Shown: positions 28,045 through 37,510, numbered from the stretch's first letter. The stretch is DNA of 64,000 bases from Litorilituus sediminis (GCF_004295665.1 NZ_CP034759.1:3038001-3102000), one strand, 5' to 3'. A program made the numbers and translations. Notes: generated by a model not told the origin, from the letters alone.

Positions 28045-30327
28045 ATGCAAATTCATAATTTAGGTTTTCCGCGCATAGGTGCTAAGCGCGAATTAAAGTT
28101 TTCTTTAGAGCAATACTGGCGCGGAGATATTTCTCAAGCCGATTTTTTACAAAGCTGTCAGCAATTGCGTCGAAGCAATTGGCAATTGCAGGCTGATGCT
28201 GGCATTGACTGGCTGCCCGTTGGTGATTTCGCCCATTATGATCATGTGCTTAACACTAGCCTGCTATTAGGTTTGTTACCTGAGCGCTTTACTAAACATA
28301 AGCATGCTGTTAACAATCGCTTAGATCTTGAGTTTCGTGTCGGTCGTGGTCAAGCACCCAGTGGTTGCCAATGTGCCGCCAGTGATATGACCAAATGGTT
28401 TAACACTAATTATCATTATATTGTTCCGGAATTAAGTACTGCGGTACTGACTAACGATATGGCGGTCAACACAGAGCAATTATTGGCACATTTAGAAGAA
28501 GCGAAAGCGGTTGCTGATAAGCGAAAAGTCGTGCTATTGGGGCCAATTAGCTATTTATATTTAAGCACTGTGGATAAAGAAGATAAGCTAGCCTTGCTAC
28601 CGGATTTGCTAGCGCGATATCAGCAGGTGCTAGATAGTTTAAGCCAAGCGAATGTTGAATGGCTGCAACTAGATGAGCCTGTACTGGGCTTAGAGTTAGA
28701 TAAGCAGTGGCAAAATGCTTTTACCTTGGCTTATCAACAGCTGAATAAAGGTGGGCTAAAATTACTATTAACGAGTTACTTTGCTTCAATAGAACATCAT
28801 ATCTCGCTTGTTAAAGTGCTAGATTTTGATGGTATTCACTTAGATACGGTTGCTGAAAAAATCGATATTAGCGCTGTTATTGCTCAGCTACCAAGCCACT
28901 GGGTTATCTCGTTGGGTGTTATCAATGGTCGCAATATTTGGAAGGCTGACTTAGTGTCAATCTATGAAACCTTGCTACCTATTTATCAAGCCATAGGTGA
29001 GCGGTTATGGTTAGCGCCATCATGCTCGTTATTACACTCGCCGGTCGATCTTCAGCAGGAAAGCAAACTAGACGCTGAATTTAAGTCATGGCTTGCCTTT
29101 GCTAAACAAAAATGTCGGGAGCTACAGTTATTAAAGCAAGCTTTAGTGGATGAAAATACTGATGAGATTGCGCTTTATTCAAGCCCTGCAGTTGCTCGTG
29201 CGAACTCTAAGCGCATTAATAACCCAGAAGTATTAAAGCGTGTTAGTGCCTTAACAGCAGCAGATTTTAGCCGTAAAGATAGCTTTGAACAGCGTAAACG
29301 CCTTCAGCAACAAGCGTTGAAGTTACCTTTGCTACCGACAACGACAATAGGCTCGTTCCCGCAAACCGGCGATATCCGTCAAGTCAGAGCAAAGTGGCGT
29401 AGAAATGAGTTGAGTTTGGATGAATATCAAACGTTAATTCAGCAAGAAATTCGTCAAGCAATTGAAAAGCAAGAACAGATTGGTTTAGATGTGCTCGTGC
29501 ATGGTGAAGCTGAGCGTAATGATATGGTGGAATACTTTGGCGAATTACTTGAAGGGGTTGCTTTTACTCAATTTGCTTGGGTGCAAAGCTATGGCTCTCG
29601 TTGTGTAAAACCGCCGATTATTTTTGCTGATGTTAGTCGTAAACAGGCGATGACGTTAGAGTGGATTAACTATGCACAGTCACTGACGGATAAGCCAGTA
29701 AAGGCCATGTTGACAGGACCAATAACTATTTTGTCTTGGTCGTTTGTTCGAGATGATATTCCGCGTGAGCAAGTAGCAAAGCAGATTGCGCTAGCAATTA
29801 GCGATGAAGTGGAAGATTTGGTCGCTAATGGTACTCAGATCATTCAAATTGATGAGCCAGCGATTCGTGAAGGTATGCCAGTAAAACAAAGTCAGTGGCA
29901 GCAGTACTTAACTTGGGCGACAGCCTCATTTTGCTTGTCGGCTGCCAAAGCACCTTCGCATACGCAAATTCATAGCCATATGTGTTATTCAGAATTTAAT
30001 GATATTTTACCAGCGATTATTGCCCTTGATGCCGATGTGTTAACGGTGGAAACCTCACGCTCTAATATGGCTTTGCTTGATGCCTTTGAAGAGCAAGCTT
30101 ATCCTAATGATTTAGGGCCAGGGGTTTATGATATTCACTCGCCAAATGTGCCAGAAGTGGATTGGATGGTGGCATTAATTGAAAAAGCACAACAATATGT
30201 GCCTGTTGAACGTTTATGGGTAAACCCTGATTGTGGTTTAAAAACCCGTAGCTGGCAGGAAACTAAATTAGCTTTAGATAATATGGTGACCGCGGTTAAA
30301 CAACTAAGGGCTCGCTATAGCGCGTAA
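28045..30327 (+). CDS. metE: Cobalamin-independent methionine synthase MetE
   Basis: 760 residues from ATG at 28045 (GGAG eight bases upstream), matching the family start MQIHNLGFPRIGAKREL. Transfers the methyl group of 5-methyltetrahydropteroyl-triglutamate to homocysteine. Two related barrel halves; the C-terminal half carries the zinc ligands in IHSHMCYSEF and NPDCGLKTR, and the substrate loop TTTIGSFPQT. Divergent from metR with MetR and MetJ sites between them, and followed by a strong terminator, so it forms a single-gene transcription unit. Intact. Confidence 0.98.
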   Translation: MQIHNLGFPRIGAKRELKFSLEQYWRGDISQADFLQSCQQLRRSNWQLQADAGIDWLPVGDFAHYDHVLNTSLLLGLLPERFTKHKHAVNNRLDLEFRVGRGQAPSGCQCAASDMTKWFNTNYHYIVPELSTAVLTNDMAVNTEQLLAHLEEAKAVADKRKVVLLGPISYLYLSTVDKEDKLALLPDLLARYQQVLDSLSQANVEWLQLDEPVLGLELDKQWQNAFTLAYQQLNKGGLKLLLTSYFASIEHHISLVKVLDFDGIHLDTVAEKIDISAVIAQLPSHWVISLGVINGRNIWKADLVSIYETLLPIYQAIGERLWLAPSCSLLHSPVDLQQESKLDAEFKSWLAFAKQKCRELQLLKQALVDENTDEIALYSSPAVARANSKRINNPEVLKRVSALTAADFSRKDSFEQRKRLQQQALKLPLLPTTTIGSFPQTGDIRQVRAKWRRNELSLDEYQTLIQQEIRQAIEKQEQIGLDVLVHGEAERNDMVEYFGELLEGVAFTQFAWVQSYGSRCVKPPIIFADVSRKQAMTLEWINYAQSLTDKPVKAMLTGPITILSWSFVRDDIPREQVAKQIALAISDEVEDLVANGTQIIQIDEPAIREGMPVKQSQWQQYLTWATASFCLSAAKAPSHTQIHSHMCYSEFNDILPAIIALDADVLTVETSRSNMALLDAFEEQAYPNDLGPGVYDIHSPNVPEVDWMVALIEKAQQYVPVERLWVNPDCGLKTRSWQETKLALDNMVTAVKQLRARYSA

Positions 30328-30376
30328 ACGTGTGAGAACTAGTAAGCCTGAGGCTACCTGGGGCTAGGAAAACAGC

Positions 30377-30399
30377 AAAGGCACCTAGGTGCCTTTTTT
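30377..30399 (+). terminator. Rho-independent terminator of metE
   Basis: AAAGGCACC-TA-GGTGCCTTTTTT hairpin, 50 bp after metE; also faces the convergent VOC gene. Confidence 0.85.
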
Positions 30400-30413
30400 A
30401 GTGTTGAGCTGGG

Positions 30414-30944
30414 TTAGTCTTGCTCGTGTAACCAAGCAGCGTGACGAGGAGCACGTTTGGTTTGAGACCACTCCTCTATCATGTCTTGGGCGACACTATT
30501 AAGCTCTTTATATTGCTCTGGGGTACCTGTGTTGGCGGCAAGCTCTAAGCGATGACCGTTAGGGTCAAAGAAGTAGATTGATTTAAATACCCCGTGATTG
30601 GTTGGCCCTAAAACATCTACGCCTTTACTTTCTAACTCTGCTTTTGCAGCAATTAGCGCGTCAACACTCGCGACACGCATGGCAATGTGCTGCACCCAGG
30701 CTGGTGTATTTTCATCTCGGCCCATATCTGGAGAGTTAGGTAACTCGAAGAAGGCCAGCACGTTTTCATCGCCCGCATCTAAAAAGATATGCATGTATGG
30801 ATCGGGCGCTTTTGTTGACGGTACTTCATCTTCAGCAATAGCTAAAACCAAGTCCATATTCAGTTTATCTTTGTACCACTGTGTGGTTTCTTTGGCGTCT
30901 TTACAGCGGTAAGCGACATGATGGATTTTTTCAATATTAATCAT
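30414..30944 (-). CDS. VOC-family (glyoxalase/extradiol-dioxygenase-like) protein
   Basis: 176 residues in the vicinal-oxygen-chelate fold: two beta-alpha-beta-beta-beta modules, with IEKIHHVAYRCKD and WVQHIAMRVASVD starting the two halves and the end YFFDPNGHRLELA. Potential metal ligands are H9 in the first module, the His of VQHIAM, and the Glu of RLEL, so a metal enzyme is plausible. The substrate cannot be read from the sequence. Monocistronic, convergent with metE. Confidence 0.85.
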   Translation of the reverse strand: MINIEKIHHVAYRCKDAKETTQWYKDKLNMDLVLAIAEDEVPSTKAPDPYMHIFLDAGDENVLAFFELPNSPDMGRDENTPAWVQHIAMRVASVDALIAAKAELESKGVDVLGPTNHGVFKSIYFFDPNGHRLELAANTGTPEQYKELNSVAQDMIEEWSQTKRAPRHAAWLHEQD

Positions 30945-31091
30945 ATGCAGAGCTTCTTTTTTTAAATCGTTTTCAGTGCATTTATCAGTTTATTCTACTC
31001 ATAAAATAATATTGGAGACTAATTTTGCGACCATTTTGTTATCTGCTCATACGTCAGCATGGCTTGACGGCTGTAAAGCAGTCGTTACAGC

Positions 31092-31952
31092 TTAAGCGAG
31101 TATGACTGTTTTTGCGCCATTTAAGCATACCCGTTGTTCGGCATGAAAACGTACCGCGTGACTTAGTGCCGTTGCTTCGATGTCATGCCCCATATGAACC
31201 ATTTGCTCTATGGTGTAGCTATGATTAATGGCTTTAACTTCTTGTACTATGATGGGTCCTTCATCGAGATCGCTAGTGACATAATGTGCCGTCGCGCCGA
31301 TAACTTTAACTCCGCGAGCATGTGCTTGATGATAAGGCTTAGCCCCTTTAAAACTAGGTAAAAAGGAATGATGGATATTAATCGCTTTGCCTTGCAGCTT
31401 TTGACACATATCATCCGAGAGAATTTGCATATAGCGAGCAAGAACAAGTAAATCAGCTTTGCAGTCATTTAATACGGCTAACATTTTGGCTTCTTGTTGC
31501 GCTTTGGATTCTGCTGTGATGGGCAAATGATAAAAAGGCACTTGATGCCAGTTGGCTAAGGCTTGGCAATCTTGATGATTAGAAACAATGGCAACAATAT
31601 TTACCGGCAGCGCACCTGATTTCCACTTAGTTAACAGCGAGACTAAGCAGTGATCTTCTTTTGATACCGCGATGACGATATTAGGTACTTCATTTTTTTT
31701 ACGTAGTTGATACTGCATAGACAATTGCTGCGCTAAAGTATCTAAGGCATCGGAAAAAGCGGCGATAGTGCCGGAAAAATCTCTATCGTCAAAGGCGATG
31801 CGCGAAAAGAAGGTTTCACTGTAAGGATCACTGTATTGAGATGTTTCAGTGATAAAGGCGCCGTGCTGAAAAAGGCACTGAGATACTTTGGCAAGTACAC
31901 CGGAACTATCAGGACATTGCCAAGTTAAAATATATTGAGTTGACGATTTCAT
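31092..31952 (-). CDS. purU: Formyltetrahydrofolate deformylase PurU
   Basis: 286 residues. Hydrolyses 10-formyl-tetrahydrofolate to formate and tetrahydrofolate, balancing one-carbon pools and supplying formate to PurT. N-terminal ACT-like regulatory domain (about 1-85: WQCPDSSGVLAKVSQCLFQHG) and a C-terminal formyltransferase fold with the catalytic Asn-His-Asp set in NIHHSFLPSFKGAKPYHQA and GATAHYVTSDLDEGPII. Single gene, complete. Confidence 0.97.
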   Translation of the reverse strand: MKSSTQYILTWQCPDSSGVLAKVSQCLFQHGAFITETSQYSDPYSETFFSRIAFDDRDFSGTIAAFSDALDTLAQQLSMQYQLRKKNEVPNIVIAVSKEDHCLVSLLTKWKSGALPVNIVAIVSNHQDCQALANWHQVPFYHLPITAESKAQQEAKMLAVLNDCKADLLVLARYMQILSDDMCQKLQGKAINIHHSFLPSFKGAKPYHQAHARGVKVIGATAHYVTSDLDEGPIIVQEVKAINHSYTIEQMVHMGHDIEATALSHAVRFHAEQRVCLNGAKTVILA

Positions 31953-32073
31953 AAGATAAAGTTACTGAAAAATAATATTATCTTTGTGTATTTTCAAAGC
32001 AATTGCCATTTATTTAATAGCTTGTCTGGCTATATATCTGACCAATCGGTTATATCGAATGCTATTGCCGTTA

Positions 32074-32310
32074 TTACTGTTTGCTTTGCGCAATGCGATG
32101 TTTGTTTTTAATATACAGTTTTTCAACTTTTTCACGCGCCCAAGGAGTTTTACGTAAAAATTTTAAACTGGAGTTGATGCTGGGATCATGGGTAAAGCAG
32201 CGAATGTTTATCTCTTTACCTAAGGCGTCAAAGCCAAAGTAAGCTTCTAGCTCGGTCACGATAGTTTTAAGGGTAATACCATGCAGAGGGTTATAGGGTT
32301 GGTTATCCAT
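32074..32310 (-). CDS. VF530-family (DUF2132) DNA-binding protein
   Basis: 78 residues, basic, with NPLHGITLKTIVTELEAYFG, INIRCFTHDPSINSSLKFLRKTPWAREKVE (here one continuous region, residues about 34-63) typical of the VF530/DUF2132 family first described in Vibrio fischeri. Its members are small, abundant and bind DNA; cellular function is not established. Stands alone between purU and the peroxiredoxin gene. Confidence 0.9.
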   Translation of the reverse strand: MDNQPYNPLHGITLKTIVTELEAYFGFDALGKEINIRCFTHDPSINSSLKFLRKTPWAREKVEKLYIKNKHRIAQSKQ

Positions 32311-32402
32311 AAGTTATGTTTTTAGAGTAAGCAAAAGCGTATTTTAACATACTTGAAAATAAATTTAGTGACCCTAGTTTGCGCTAGGGTCACTAAATAA
32401 GT

Positions 32403-33131
32403 TTAAGCCAAATGCTTAGTTAGCTCGTCATTACCACCAATATGAACACCGTCGATGTATATTTGTGGGGTAGTATCTGCCTTAGTTACCGCGCGCATAC
32501 CTGAGATGCTAATGTCTTTACCAACAACAATTTCTTCAAACGTTAGCCCTTGCTCTGCTAGTAAAGCTTTTGCTTTTGTACAATGGCTACAGCCAGGTTT
32601 GCTGAACATAGTGATTTCACTCTTTTGCGTAGCTTCAGGGTTGATGTAATTCAGCATGGTATCAGCATCAGATACTTCAAATGGGTCGCCCGGTAGGTCT
32701 GGCTCAATGAACATTTTTTCGATAACGCCATTTTTAACTAGCATAGCGTAACGCCAACTACGCTGACCAAAACCAAGTGCTTTTTTATCTACTAATAAGT
32801 CCATACCTTTAGTAAATTCACCATTGCCATCAGGAATTAAACTAATGTGTTCTACATCCTGATCTTTTGCCCACGCATTCATAACAAAGGTATCATTTAC
32901 TGAAATACAGCAAATTTCATCGACGCCATTATCGAAAAACTTTTGCGCTAATTCATTGTAACGTGGTAAATGGCTTGAAGAGCATGTTGGTGTAAAGGCA
33001 CCCGGTAAAGAAAAGACGACAACGGTTTTGTTTGCGAAAATCTCATCACTATCGCGCTTTATCCAGTTATCGTTAGCTCGAATAGGGAAGGTAACTGAAG
33101 GAACCTTTTCGCCAGTTTTATCTGTAAACAT
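32403..33131 (-). CDS. Peroxiredoxin-glutaredoxin fusion (hybrid Prx5)
   Basis: 242 residues. N-terminal Prx5-type peroxiredoxin (1-165) with the peroxidatic Cys50 in PGAFTPTCSSSHLP, fused to a C-terminal glutaredoxin (about 172-242) with C181-SH-C184 and the cis-Pro segment TTPQIYIDG. The glutaredoxin half recycles the peroxidase with glutathione, so the protein is a self-contained glutathione peroxidase of the cytoplasm. Such fusions are known from Haemophilus and Vibrio. OxyR control is common for the family, but no clear site was found here. Confidence 0.95.
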   Translation of the reverse strand: MFTDKTGEKVPSVTFPIRANDNWIKRDSDEIFANKTVVVFSLPGAFTPTCSSSHLPRYNELAQKFFDNGVDEICCISVNDTFVMNAWAKDQDVEHISLIPDGNGEFTKGMDLLVDKKALGFGQRSWRYAMLVKNGVIEKMFIEPDLPGDPFEVSDADTMLNYINPEATQKSEITMFSKPGCSHCTKAKALLAEQGLTFEEIVVGKDISISGMRAVTKADTTPQIYIDGVHIGGNDELTKHLA

Positions 33132-33312
33132 AAGAAACTCCTGTTAAAACGTATAAACTTAATATGGACTAAGTATGGCTGAGTATTTCACTATAATAAA
33201 GTGAATTAAATTGCTTAGTTTAATCGCTTTATTCGATTTAAACTGTGCTTTTTAGTTAATTTTACAATTGGCTTGCGATAACTAATCTGCACGTGATAAA
33301 TTAACATTAAAG

Positions 33313-33324
33313 TTGTATATACAA
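33313..33324. promoter_or_regulatory. HutC-like operator before hutG
   Basis: The perfect 12-bp palindrome TTGTATATACAA lies 13 bp before the hutG start, just upstream of its ribosome site. HutC (GntR family) sites in proteobacteria have this TGTATA/TATACA form. A repressor bound here would overlap transcription or translation initiation. Confidence 0.6.
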
Positions 33325-33337
33325 TTAGGTGAGGGCA

Positions 33338-34129
33338 ATGAATATAAGTTATCAGTTAACCCAAGGGCAAATAGGTATGCTAATAAGTATGCCGCATAAC
33401 GGGCAATTAATACCGGATGATATTGCCAGTACGATGACAGAAAAAGCCAAATTAGTTCCTGATACTGACTGGTATATGGATAAACTATATGACTTTGCTC
33501 AAGCAATGGGAATTGCCACCATAATACCTAAATATAGCCGTTATGTGATTGACTTAAATAGAGATATATCGGGTGTGAATTTATATCCAGGAGCGAATAG
33601 CACCGAGTTGTGTCCTACGACAGCATTCGATTTAAGTCCGTTATATTTAGATGGAAAATCACCGAATGAAGCTGAAATTCAGCGCCGAATTAAGAATTAT
33701 TGGCAACCATATCATCAGGCTATAGCTGATACCTTGGCTGATATGCGTCAGCAATATGAACGGGTTGTTTTGCTCGATGCACATTCTATTTTGTCGCATG
33801 TGCCGCGCTTTTTTGCTGGTAAATTACCAGATTTCAACTTTGGTAATGCCGATGGACAAAGTTGTAGTCAGGCACTCATTGATAAGGTGTCAGCACTTGA
33901 TTTGTCTCCTTATAGCTCAGTGGTTAATGGTCGCTTTAAAGGGGGCTATATTACCAGAGCTTATGGGCAACCAGAACAGGGTATCCATGCCATTCAGCTA
34001 GAACTTTCTCAATATACTTATATGGATGAGCCTAGTGATCAATATAATCAGCAAAAAGCTGAGCAAGTGAAGGTGAAATTGCAGCAGTTTGTTACTTGCT
34101 TGGCTGACTTTGCTAACGCTAAATCGTAA
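33338..34129 (+). CDS. hutG: N-formylglutamate deformylase HutG
   Basis: 263 residues from ATG at 33338, with AGGTGAGG a few bases upstream; an in-frame GTG at 33329 overlaps that site and is less likely. Zinc-dependent hydrolase releasing formate from N-formyl-L-glutamate, last step of the five-step histidine pathway. Family signatures: MPHNGQLIPDD (metal His), DTDWYMDKLYDFA, VIDLNRD, LLDAHSILSHVPRFFAG and FKGGYITRAYG. It is followed after 13 bp by hutF. No other hut genes are in the window. Confidence 0.96.
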   Translation: MNISYQLTQGQIGMLISMPHNGQLIPDDIASTMTEKAKLVPDTDWYMDKLYDFAQAMGIATIIPKYSRYVIDLNRDISGVNLYPGANSTELCPTTAFDLSPLYLDGKSPNEAEIQRRIKNYWQPYHQAIADTLADMRQQYERVVLLDAHSILSHVPRFFAGKLPDFNFGNADGQSCSQALIDKVSALDLSPYSSVVNGRFKGGYITRAYGQPEQGIHAIQLELSQYTYMDEPSDQYNQQKAEQVKVKLQQFVTCLADFANAKS

Positions 34130-34142
34130 TAAGGTAGATAAA

Positions 34143-35531
34143 ATGAAGTTATACGTACAAAATATTCTTTTGGCTGATGGCTGGGCTGAAGATAAAACCT
34201 TAATTATTGAAAACGGCCTTATCACAGCGATTGAAGCAGGTAAATTAGCTGATGCCGTTGTTGCTAGTGGTGTAGTAATTCCCGGCATGGTTAATTGTCA
34301 CTCTCATGCTTTTCAACGCGCTTTTGCTGGCTTTAGTGAACAAGGCAGTGAGGGGCAAGATAGTTTCTGGACATGGCGCAAAGTAATGTACCAATTTTTA
34401 GCGCAGCTTTCTTCGCATGATGCTAAAACAATTGCTAAGCAGCTTTACATTGAAATGTTAAAAATGGGCTACACACGTGTGGCTGAATTTCATTATTTAC
34501 ACCATGATATTGATGGTAGCACTTATGCCAAAGAGCAAACTAATCAAGGCTTGGCGACTATGGCAAAAGCTATCTTTGATGCCGCGCATGAGTCTGGTAT
34601 TGGTTTAACATTATTGCCAGTATTATATCAATACAGTGGCTTTGGCGAACAGCCTCCTGTTGATGGACAAAAGCGCTTTATTAACTCGCTGGAACAGTTT
34701 AATCAATTAGTAACAGACTGTTTTGAGTTAAGTACTGAGTTTACCAATACCAATGTTGGTATTGCCCCACATTCGTTAAGAGCCGTAGATAAATATTCTT
34801 TAAATGCTGCGGTTGCGCACGTTCGTTCTTTAGATGAAAAGGCACCCATTCATATTCACATTAGCGAGCAGCAAAAAGAAGTTGATGATTGCCTAGCGCA
34901 TTATGGAAAAAGACCTGTGCAGTGGTTACTTGATAATGCTGAGTTAGATAAGCACTGGTGCTTAATTCACGCGACTCATATTGATGATGAAGAAGTGGAA
35001 GGTATTATTGCTAGTGAAGCCATTGCTGGTATTTGTCCAACAACTGAAGCCAACTTAGGTGATGGTATTTTTCCAACGACAGAGTTTCTCGCTAAGCAAG
35101 GTACCTTTGCTATCGGCTCTGACAGCCATATCTCGGTAAACCCCATTGAAGAATTACGTTGGTTAGAATATGCGCAAAGATTAATTAAGCAACAGCGCGC
35201 AATTTTGGCTACCAGTGAGCAAGCTTCTGTCGGTCAAAATTTATGGCAACGGGCTGCATTAGGTGGCGCACAAAGTACCAGCAGTAACCTTGGTGAGTTA
35301 GCAGTTGGTAAGCAGGCAGACTTATTAGTACTTGATAACAGTAAAATGTCGTTATTTGCTAATGATAATCAGCACTTATTAGATAGTGTTATTTTTGCTA
35401 GTCAGCAAAATCCAATTCAAGATGTGATGGTAAATGGTGAATGGGTTATTAAAGGGCAACACCATCACTGTCAGCAGCAAAGTGAATCAGACTTTGCTGC
35501 CTTATTGGCTAGGTTGACAGAAAAGTCATAA
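34143..35531 (+). CDS. hutF: Formimidoylglutamate deiminase HutF
   Basis: 462 residues from ATG at 34143 (AAGG upstream). Amidohydrolase-superfamily enzyme that hydrolyses N-formimino-L-glutamate to N-formyl-L-glutamate and ammonia, supplying HutG. Metal-binding NCHSHAFQRAFAG, then AEFHYLHHD, the HIHISEQQKEVDDC histidines, IHATHIDD and the terminal IGSDSHISVNPIEELRWLEY. The HutF-HutG pair means this organism uses the deiminase route rather than HutG-type formiminoglutamase. Single operon with hutG. Confidence 0.96.
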   Translation: MKLYVQNILLADGWAEDKTLIIENGLITAIEAGKLADAVVASGVVIPGMVNCHSHAFQRAFAGFSEQGSEGQDSFWTWRKVMYQFLAQLSSHDAKTIAKQLYIEMLKMGYTRVAEFHYLHHDIDGSTYAKEQTNQGLATMAKAIFDAAHESGIGLTLLPVLYQYSGFGEQPPVDGQKRFINSLEQFNQLVTDCFELSTEFTNTNVGIAPHSLRAVDKYSLNAAVAHVRSLDEKAPIHIHISEQQKEVDDCLAHYGKRPVQWLLDNAELDKHWCLIHATHIDDEEVEGIIASEAIAGICPTTEANLGDGIFPTTEFLAKQGTFAIGSDSHISVNPIEELRWLEYAQRLIKQQRAILATSEQASVGQNLWQRAALGGAQSTSSNLGELAVGKQADLLVLDNSKMSLFANDNQHLLDSVIFASQQNPIQDVMVNGEWVIKGQHHHCQQQSESDFAALLARLTEKS

Positions 35532-35563
35532 CGCTATTTGCTCGCGCTCATGTTCGATGAGCG

Positions 35564-35920
35564 CTAAAAGTATTGGCGGTATTTGCTTATAGCTTGGCAA
35601 ACCAGGTCTTCGTTGTTTGGATGGAACGACGGATCACGTTTGCTAGTTTCACAAATGTCAAAGTAGAACACTTTGACTTGAGTTCGAGAAGAGGTAATTT
35701 CCTTTAAACGCTCTATTTCTTTAAGCGAGAACTGATTAAACTTTGGCTCTAAATCCGTATAGATTTTATCGGCTTTTAAGCGCACTTTTGTTGAGGTGTG
35801 CTCTGAAAAGAACTCCTTTATTGCTTCTACTTGCTCATTATAAAACTTAGTTACTTCCGGTTGCGGGTAAAAATGCAAGTAGACTGCAGCAGCTACGATT
35901 AAGATCAATAAATTCTTCAT
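35564..35920 (-). CDS. Small exported or membrane-anchored protein, unrecognised
   Basis: 118 residues. Starts MKNLLILIVAAAVYLHFYP, a short hydrophobic segment that could be an uncleaved anchor or signal peptide, followed by a charged, mostly helical domain with two Cys (in FDICETSK and DLVCQAISKY) that may pair outside the cytoplasm. No known family recognised. It is divergent from ccoG, and the gap between them contains an ordered set of TATTATGTTA repeats. A GC-rich hairpin (35544-35564) overlaps its stop codon and could help terminate it. Confidence 0.6.
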   Translation of the reverse strand: MKNLLILIVAAAVYLHFYPQPEVTKFYNEQVEAIKEFFSEHTSTKVRLKADKIYTDLEPKFNQFSLKEIERLKEITSSRTQVKVFYFDICETSKRDPSFHPNNEDLVCQAISKYRQYF

Positions 35921-35929
35921 GATATGCCG

Positions 35930-35983
35930 TATTATGTTAACTAGGTTATTATGTTATATTAATTAGCCACTATAACATAATAA
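35930..35983. promoter_or_regulatory. Three-copy TATTATGTTA repeat in the ccoG divergent promoter region
   Basis: TATTATGTTA occurs at 35930-35939 and 35947-35956 (17-bp period) and inverted as TAACATAATA at 35973-35982. The second and third copies sit in a perfect 13-bp inverted repeat (35946-35958 / 35971-35983). The arrangement looks like an operator with three half-sites for an unknown regulator. It is not an FNR box, and I do not know a regulator with this site. Confidence 0.4.
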
Positions 35984-36058
35984 ATTATTCATCAATATTA
36001 GGCGATTACTGTTATAGATTTTCCTGGCTAATAAATTTTCGCTTAACAAGGATTTATC

Positions 36059-37510
36059 GTGAGAGCAGACGACAAACCAGCACCTTCATCTAAAGATTCA
36101 TCGCAGCGTATACCTATCAAAAATGTCAAAATTCATGGCGATAGGAAAAAAGATAGAGAAAGATATAAGCCGGGCGATCAAATTTATGTGCGTAGAAATC
36201 AAGGCTTTTTTCAGCGTCTAAGACAGCGTATGAATATGGTTTATTTTGCCATATTTTTAGTGCTTCCTTGGCTACAATTTAATGGTCATCAAGCGGTGTT
36301 ATTTGATATTGCTGAGCAGCGCTTTACCTTGTGGAGCCTGACGTTATGGCCGCAAGATCTTACCTTACTTGCGTGGATATTTATTTTAAGCGCCTTTTTA
36401 TTGTTTTTTGTTACCACCTTTATGGGGCGAGTTTGGTGCGGCTATATGTGCCCGCAAACCGTATGGACGTTTATCTTTATTTGGTTTGAAGAGCGTATAG
36501 AAGGTACGGCTAACCAAAGACGTAAACTGGATAAACAGCCCATGAGTGCCAATAAGTTTATCCGCAAATTTTTAAAACACAGTGCTTGGCTTATTTTTTC
36601 ATTATTTACCGCAATGACTTTTGCTGGTTATTTTGCGCCAATGCAAGAGCTGTTTGTTAATGTCTTTACTTTTAATACTAGTGCTACCATGGCGGCAATT
36701 CTGGCGTTTTTTACCTTTGCTACTTATGGTAATGCAGGTTGGATGCGTGAAACCGTATGTATGCACATGTGCCCTTATGCGCGTTTTCAATCAGCCATGT
36801 TTGATAAAGACACGTTAACGGTAGCTTATGATAAAGAGCGTGGTGAAAGTCGCGGTGCTCGTGGACGTAAGCAAGATCATAAAGCCATGGGCTTAGGTGA
36901 TTGTATCGATTGTAACTTGTGCGTTGAAGTGTGCCCTACCGGTATTGATATTCGTAATGGCCTGCAATATGAATGTATAAACTGTGGCTCTTGTGTTGAT
37001 GCCTGCTCTGGCGTAATGGAGAAAATGAATTACCCTCAAGGGCTTATCCGTTATACCACTGAACATGAATTAGCCGGTAAAAAAGTTCACTTAGTTCGTT
37101 CTAAACTGATTGGTTATGCTGTGGTGCTTTTGATTATGTGTACCATGGTTGTGTTAGAGGTAGTTAATCGTGTGCCTTTAACTTTAGATATTATTCGTGA
37201 CAGAACTGAGCTTGCTAAAGAAAACTTTAATGGTGAAATTGAAAATGTTTACACCTTAAAAATACTTAATATGTCACAAACAGATAATACTTATCGACTG
37301 TCAGTTAAGGGGATTGAAAATACCCAGTGGCATGGTAAGCAAGAAGTGATGGTAGAAGCGGCAACTGTTTATACTTTACCTATTAGTATTTCGGTTGACC
37401 CATATGAATTAAAAGGTTATATGACAGATATTCATTTTGTCGTTGAACAAATTTCTGGTGATGAAGAGGTAAAAGTCGAGCAAGAAAGCCGATTTTTTAA
37501 TAAACGTTAA
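36059..37510 (+). CDS. ccoG: Cytochrome cbb3 oxidase accessory protein CcoG (FixG/RdxA type)
   Basis: 483 residues from GTG at 36059 with AAGGA seven bases upstream. Polytopic inner-membrane ferredoxin-like protein that reduces copper for assembly of cbb3 oxidase. About five to six TM helices (first around residues 60-80), the GRVWCGYMCPQTVW motif of the NapH/FixG type, then two 4Fe-4S motifs CIDCNLCVEVCP and CINCGSCVDACS, and a C-terminal periplasmic Ig-like FixG_C domain (about 370-483). The ccoNOPQ genes are not in this window. Its stop overlaps the srkA start by one base. Confidence 0.95.
   Translation: MRADDKPAPSSKDSSQRIPIKNVKIHGDRKKDRERYKPGDQIYVRRNQGFFQRLRQRMNMVYFAIFLVLPWLQFNGHQAVLFDIAEQRFTLWSLTLWPQDLTLLAWIFILSAFLLFFVTTFMGRVWCGYMCPQTVWTFIFIWFEERIEGTANQRRKLDKQPMSANKFIRKFLKHSAWLIFSLFTAMTFAGYFAPMQELFVNVFTFNTSATMAAILAFFTFATYGNAGWMRETVCMHMCPYARFQSAMFDKDTLTVAYDKERGESRGARGRKQDHKAMGLGDCIDCNLCVEVCPTGIDIRNGLQYECINCGSCVDACSGVMEKMNYPQGLIRYTTEHELAGKKVHLVRSKLIGYAVVLLIMCTMVVLEVVNRVPLTLDIIRDRTELAKENFNGEIENVYTLKILNMSQTDNTYRLSVKGIENTQWHGKQEVMVEAATVYTLPISISVDPYELKGYMTDIHFVVEQISGDEEVKVEQESRFFNKR

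Noticed and set aside
35544-35564. GCGCTCAT-GTTCG-ATGAGCGC hairpin as a strong terminator of hutF
   Set aside because: Good stem but no T run on the plus strand; left as a weak structure only.
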